From NCBI RefSeq assembly GCF_020715685.1, contig NZ_CP085840.1, forward strand, positions 1,116,001 through 1,180,000: 64,000 bases of DNA, given 5' to 3'. The notes below the pieces were generated by a model. It did not search any database, was not told the origin of the DNA, and saw nothing but the letters and a program-made list of their open reading frames with translations. Both the position numbers and the translations under genes were made by a program. This DNA comes from Dermatobacter hominis. GTDB lineage: Bacteria > Actinomycetota > Acidimicrobiia > Acidimicrobiales > Microtrichaceae. Positions 60,204 through 64,000 of this stretch are shown here, piece by piece. The stretch's first letter is position 1. Every line of letters begins with the position of its first letter.

Positions 60204-61390
60204 CGGGCGAACTCCCAGCGCCCGCCGTCGCGGGTGGTCTTCAGGATCCGGCGGGCGACCGTGTGGATGTGGACCTCGTCGGGGCCGTCGTAGATCCGGC
60301 CGAAGCGGGCCGCCCGGTACATGAAGCTGAGCGGCGTGTCGTCGGTGAGCCCGGCGGCGCCGTGCACCTGGATCGCCCGGTCGATGACGTTGTGCAGCAT
60401 CCGGGCGCCCACGACCTTGATCGTCCCGATCTCCACCCGGGCCTGCTCGCCCCGGTCGATCGCCGCCGCGGCGTGCAGCGTCAGCATCCGGCACGACTGG
60501 ATCTCCGCGTACGACTCGAAGACGTGGGCCTGCATCAGCTGCTTCGCCGCGAGCGGCTCGCCGAACGCGGTGCGGGTGTTGAGCCGCTCGCACATCAGCT
60601 CGAACGCCCGCTGCGCCTGCCCGAGCCACCGCATGCAGTGGAAGATCCGTCCGGGGCCCAGTCGCTCCTGGGCGATGACGAACCCGTGGCCGCGCGGGCC
60701 GAGCAGATTGCTCGCCGGCACGCGGACGTCGGTCAGGCGCAGCTCGCAGTGGCCGCCGCGGATGCCGAGCACCGGCGTCTCGCGCACGATCTCGTAGCCG
60801 GGCGTGTCGGTCGGGACGATGATCATCGAGTAGGCGAGGTAGGGCGACACGTCGTCGTCCTCGGTCCGGCACATCACGGTCGTGTAGGCGGCCCGGTTGG
60901 CACCGGTGGTGAACCACTTGTGGCCGTTGATCACCCACTCCTCGCCGTCGAGCTCGGCGCGGGTCCGCAGCTGCGTCGGATCGGAGCTCGCGACCTCGGG
61001 TTCGGTCATGGCGAAGCTCGGCGACACCTCCGCCTGCACGAGGCGGGCGAGGTACGCGTCGCGCCACTCGGGCGACGCGTACTTGTTCAGCATGATCGAG
61101 TCCTGGAGCGTGTAGGTGCCGAGCGCGATCTGGCCGAACTCGCTGCGGCCCTGCACCTCGTTCACGTACACGTAGTCCATGAACGGCAGGCCGCCGCCGC
61201 CGAGCTCCTTCGGGTGGCCGAGCGCCCAGAGCCCCTCGGCCTTGGCCTGCGACTGCAGCGAGCGGATGAGCTCGACCGCCTCGTCGCCGCCCTCGTGCAG
61301 CACCGGCTCGGCCGGCTCGACGCGCTCGCGCATGAAGGCCTCGACCTCGTCGCGGACCCCCCTGACCTGTTCCGGCACCTCGAAGGTCAT
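60200..61390 (-). CDS. Acyl-CoA dehydrogenase family protein
   Basis: 396 residues. FAMTEPEVASSDPTQLRTRAE (TEPxxASSDP), INGHKWFTTGANRAAYTTVMCRTE (read as INGHKWFTTGA and YTTVMCRTE), RVPASNLLG, and RNTRTAFGEPLAAKQLMQ give the acyl-CoA dehydrogenase fold; HGAAGLTDDTPLSFMYRAARFGRIYDGPDEVH holds the C-terminal substrate Glu/Asp region. AxSSDP in place of GSDP is a subgroup often acting on aromatic or branched acids. AGGGGGA upstream of the ATG. First gene of a two-gene operon. Confidence 0.88.
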   Translation of the reverse strand: MTFEVPEQVRGVRDEVEAFMRERVEPAEPVLHEGGDEAVELIRSLQSQAKAEGLWALGHPKELGGGGLPFMDYVYVNEVQGRSEFGQIALGTYTLQDSIMLNKYASPEWRDAYLARLVQAEVSPSFAMTEPEVASSDPTQLRTRAELDGEEWVINGHKWFTTGANRAAYTTVMCRTEDDDVSPYLAYSMIIVPTDTPGYEIVRETPVLGIRGGHCELRLTDVRVPASNLLGPRGHGFVIAQERLGPGRIFHCMRWLGQAQRAFELMCERLNTRTAFGEPLAAKQLMQAHVFESYAEIQSCRMLTLHAAAAIDRGEQARVEIGTIKVVGARMLHNVIDRAIQVHGAAGLTDDTPLSFMYRAARFGRIYDGPDEVHIHTVARRILKTTRDGGRWEFAR

Positions 61391-61490
61391 GTCCGTCCCC
61401 CTGATCTGGTGGCCGTCGGCCCTCTCGGACCGGGTCGACCGCGGCTGTCCGACGTCCGTACCCGCCCCGTGGAGGCGGATCGACCCGAGT

Positions 61491-61518
61491 ACGTTGTTCG
61501 CACCGACCCGACGGGTCG
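61491..61518 (+). promoter_or_regulatory. Promoter and inverted repeat before the Bax-inhibitor-1 gene
   Basis: TACGTT (61491-61496) could be the -10, with a CGACCC-GAC-GGGTCG repeat (61504-61518) at the start site. The ~60-base leader holds GAGAGG before ATG 61563. Confidence 0.35.
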
Positions 61519-61562
61519 TCCGCACACGGACCGGGCGTTCCCGGACGCATCGAGAGGATGCC

Positions 61563-62534
61563 ATGTCACGCAACCCGATCCTGACCGACAAGGCGTTCGG
61601 CCTCGAGGGGTCGAGCGGCTCCGGAGGGCTGTCGCCGGCCCAGGAGTGGGAGCGCGCCCAGGGCATGCAGGGCGGGGCAGGTGCCGCCACGCCGCCGGCG
61701 CACGGTGCGATCACCGGCGGGCTGGCCGGCGGTGGCGCGACGACCGGCACCTCCGGCGGCGCGGACGCGGCGCTCGGCTACGGCGGCCGGACCGGCATCC
61801 CGACGGCGACCGACGGCAAGGTCATGACGATGGGCGGCGTCGCCGCCGCCTCGCTCGTCCTGTTCGCCTTCCTCTTCGCCGCCGCCATCTTCGGCTGGCA
61901 GTCGGTGACCGTGGTCGAGGACCCGCTCGGCCGCGTCGACCAGAACGGCAACCCGGTCTTCGAGGCCACGATGCAGCGACCGTGGCTGCTGTTCGTCGCG
62001 CTGTTCGCCGCGCTCGGCCTGGCCATCCTGACGGCCTTCAAGCCGAAGCTCGCCCGCATCACCGGCATCGGCTACGCCATCTGCGAGGGCTACGTCATCG
62101 GCGCCATCTCGGCGTTCTACGGCGCCCAGTTCCCCGGCATCGTCGCCCAGGCGATCGTCGCCACCCTCGGCGTCTTCCTGATGATGCTGGTGCTCTACGG
62201 GCTGCGGATCCTGCGGGCGACGCCCCGGTTCGTGAAGGGCGTGATCGCCGCGACGTTCGGCATCGCCGTGGTCTACGGCGTGATGCTGATCGCCAACCTG
62301 TTCGGCGTCGGCGAGGGCTTCTGGACCAGCGGGTCGCCGCTCGGGATCGTGATCAGCCTGGTGGTCGTGACCGTGGCCGCCCTCAACCTGATCCTCGACT
62401 TCGACTTCATCGAGCGCGGCGTCCAGCAGGGCCTCCCCCGCTACATGGACTGGTACGGGGCCTTCGGCCTGCTCGTCACGCTGGTGTGGCTGTACCTGGA
62501 GATGCTGCGGCTGCTCGCCCGTCTCCGCCAGTGA
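61563..62534 (+). CDS. Bax inhibitor-1/YccA family membrane protein
   Basis: 323 residues. A Gly/Ala/Thr-rich cytoplasmic N-terminus (~1-85) precedes seven hydrophobic helices. GYAICEGYVIGAISAFYGAQFPGIVAQA is the BI-1 core with the conserved Glu and Gly run, and DFDFIERGVQQGLP near the end is the di-acidic pore motif (DxDxIExG) that controls calcium leak in BsYetJ-like members. Such proteins act as pH-sensitive ion channels. Its helix count and motifs match family length apart from the long N-terminus. Confidence 0.9.
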   Translation: MSRNPILTDKAFGLEGSSGSGGLSPAQEWERAQGMQGGAGAATPPAHGAITGGLAGGGATTGTSGGADAALGYGGRTGIPTATDGKVMTMGGVAAASLVLFAFLFAAAIFGWQSVTVVEDPLGRVDQNGNPVFEATMQRPWLLFVALFAALGLAILTAFKPKLARITGIGYAICEGYVIGAISAFYGAQFPGIVAQAIVATLGVFLMMLVLYGLRILRATPRFVKGVIAATFGIAVVYGVMLIANLFGVGEGFWTSGSPLGIVISLVVVTVAALNLILDFDFIERGVQQGLPRYMDWYGAFGLLVTLVWLYLEMLRLLARLRQ

Positions 62535-62569
62535 CCTGACGAGCCCTGCGGTCGCGGGCACGGACGGCG

Positions 62570-63994
62570 TCAGTTGCCGTTCGTGCTCCAGTGCCAGGGC
62601 TCCGACGGCAGGTTGTAGAAGCCGTAGCGGGGTGCGTTGGCGGCGAGCCAGATGAACGCCGGGTCCGACCGAGAGGTGATCAGGCGGCCGTTGGACTGCA
62701 GGTCCATGGCCAGGCCGCGCTCGTGCATCGACGTGCCGGGGCGCGCGGTCGGCGGGGTGCACTGCGACGCGGGCATCTGGTAGATCGCGTAGTCCGACGT
62801 GCCGCAGTGGGCGCGGCGCAGGGCGATCTGCTCGGACGGGTCGCGGAAGCCGCCGCCGCTGAGGTTGATGCCGGCGGCCCGCGCCGCGGCGATCAGCGCG
62901 GAGACCTGCCCGGCGATCGACTTGTGCACCCAGATTCCCCCGGCCTTGGTCATGTCGGACCAGGAGGCGAGCGGCGGCACGTTGACCGGCGGCGGAGTGG
63001 TCGTCGGCGGCTTCGTCGGCGGCTTGACGGTGGTGGTCGGGGCCCTCGGCGGCGTGGTCGTCCCGGGCGACGGACGGGTGGGGGTCGTGGGCGTGGTCGT
63101 GGCCGGTGACGACGAGGACGCGGGGCCGCTCGAGCGCAGCGCGACCTCCTGGGCGGTCAGGTCCTTGGCGGCGGCCGAGTCGACCGATCTGAGCGCGGCG
63201 GCCTCGGCCAGCTTCTGGTCCAGCCGGTCGTCGAGCTGCGAGGCGAGGCGGGCCTGGGCGGCCCGGGCGGAGCGCAGCGACGCCACCTGCTCCTCGGCCC
63301 GGTCGACCTGCGCCTGGGCGTCACGGGCGGCGGCGTCGGCGACGGCCCGGTCGTGCTCGGCGACGGCCTTGGCGGCGACCATCGTGTCGACGACGCGACG
63401 ACGGCGATCGGCCACGATCTCGAGCACGTCGGTCGCGTAGGCGGCGTCCTTCGTCTCCTGGATCGACATCGTGCTCAGCGCGTCCTGCGCCGGCGGCCGG
63501 ACGAACGCCTCGACGGCGTACGAGCGGACCTGGTCGGCGGCCTCCTCGGCGCTGCGGGCCGCCTCGTCGGCCTTGGCCTGGGCGGTCGTGGCCGCGGCGC
63601 CGGCGGCGTCGACGCGGGCCTGGGCCTCGACCGCGGCGGTCTCCGCGGTCCGGATGCGGGCGTCGAAGGTGGCCACCTCGGCGAGGACCTGGTCGCGGTT
63701 CGCGGTCAGGACGTCCGTGGACTCGGCGGCGGGCGCGGTCGTGGGCGCCGGCGCGGTCGTGGGCGGAGCGGTGGTCGCCCCGGCGGCGGGCGCGGTCGTC
63801 GTCGGCCCGGTGCCCTTGGCCCCGCTGCCGCCGGAGGCGTCGGCGGCGCCGGGCAGCAGCGCCACGGCGACGAGCACCGGCAGGAACGTCGTCAGGACGG
63901 CCGCGGCCAGGCCCCGGCGGGCGGATCGACCGCCGGCACCCCTTCGCTCCCCGCGGCGGACCACGGGTTGATCAACGACGCGAAGGACGGCCAC
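62570..63994 (-). CDS. M15-family D,D-carboxypeptidase with coiled coil
   Basis: Up to 474 residues; the frame is open to the window edge, so the start is unsure (GTG 63994 here). A membrane anchor or signal (LAAAVLTTFLPVLVAVALLPGA) is followed by Thr/Pro-rich spacer, a ~200-residue Ala/Glu/Gln/Arg-rich coiled coil (about 100-290), a second TP-rich spacer, and the M15 (VanY/DacY) domain: GGGFRDPSEQ, SMHERGLAMDL (zinc His and Asp) and EPWHW (catalytic Glu and zinc His). It probably trims cell-wall peptides, positioned by the coiled coil, in cell-wall growth or division. Confidence 0.85.
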   Translation of the reverse strand: MAVLRVVDQPVVRRGERRGAGGRSARRGLAAAVLTTFLPVLVAVALLPGAADASGGSGAKGTGPTTTAPAAGATTAPPTTAPAPTTAPAAESTDVLTANRDQVLAEVATFDARIRTAETAAVEAQARVDAAGAAATTAQAKADEAARSAEEAADQVRSYAVEAFVRPPAQDALSTMSIQETKDAAYATDVLEIVADRRRRVVDTMVAAKAVAEHDRAVADAAARDAQAQVDRAEEQVASLRSARAAQARLASQLDDRLDQKLAEAAALRSVDSAAAKDLTAQEVALRSSGPASSSSPATTTPTTPTRPSPGTTTPPRAPTTTVKPPTKPPTTTPPPVNVPPLASWSDMTKAGGIWVHKSIAGQVSALIAAARAAGINLSGGGFRDPSEQIALRRAHCGTSDYAIYQMPASQCTPPTARPGTSMHERGLAMDLQSNGRLITSRSDPAFIWLAANAPRYGFYNLPSEPWHWSTNGN

Positions 63995-64000
63995 GTTGAC

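Overview
The window is very GC-rich, gene-dense DNA (well over 90% coding by eye) from a chromosome of an actinobacterium. The gene content suggests the class Acidimicrobiia (Iamia/Ilumatobacter-like). That placement is inference, based on four F420-type LLM flavin oxidoreductases, two WS/DGAT acyltransferases, a mycothiol-conjugate-amidase-like deacetylase and many acyl-CoA enzymes. No rRNA, tRNA, CRISPR array, transposase, integrase or phage gene was seen.

Layout. 1-10.7 kb: the end of a WS/DGAT gene, aldo/keto reductase, phosphoribosyltransferase, geranylgeranyl-reductase-like flavoprotein, nitronate monooxygenase, a Thr-tailed secreted protein, a four-gene minus-strand operon (acyl-CoA dehydrogenase, RmlD-like SDR, small SH3-like protein, LLM oxidoreductase) and an acyl-CoA synthetase. 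10.8-16.3 kb: a secreted GH5 glycanase with three near-identical PKD repeats, and an ECF sigma factor translationally coupled to a twin-VOC protein. 16.3-22.7 kb: an SDR, two coupled OafA-like acyltransferases and two acyl-CoA dehydrogenases, one of glutaryl-CoA type. 22.7-29 kb: an accessory block of alpha/beta hydrolases and a metallo-beta-lactamase-fold protein next to a large LuxR (LAL) regulator. 29-37.2 kb: membrane protein, MFS exporter, PhoX-like Tat protein, hydrolase, RecB-like Fe-S nuclease, PAP2 phosphatase, full WS/DGAT. 37.2-38.0 kb: a convergent intergenic region with an unusual array of 49-bp palindrome-ended units, followed by a 59-residue gene. 38.2-47.5 kb: LLM oxidoreductases, SDR, a methyltransferase-uracil-DNA-glycosylase fusion, a CrtC/AttH-like protein, acyl-CoA ligase and HMG-CoA lyase. 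47.6-57.9 kb: GH3 glucosidase, thioesterase, glutamate decarboxylase, thiolase, a secreted nuclease, a deacetylase pair and two small membrane proteins. 58-64 kb: a PhoU/RCK double-domain regulator, thioesterase plus acyl-CoA dehydrogenase, a Bax-inhibitor-1 protein and an M15 peptidase with a coiled coil.

How the genes fit together. The dominant theme is acyl-CoA chemistry: ligases, dehydrogenases, SDRs, thiolase, HMG-CoA lyase and thioesterases for breaking down fatty or branched acids, with WS/DGAT enzymes able to store the acyl groups as wax esters or triacylglycerol. GH5 (secreted) and GH3 (no signal peptide) could form a small glycan-degrading pair.

The most striking global feature is regulatory. 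At least 17 genes have a TAnnnT hexamer ending only 6-8 bases before the start codon, and three more have CATGCT there, so leaderless transcripts look like the norm. The most unusual local features are the 37.3-37.7 kb repeat array, the methyltransferase-Mug fusion, the sigma/VOC pair and the stop-less junction between a metallo-hydrolase and a lipoprotein.
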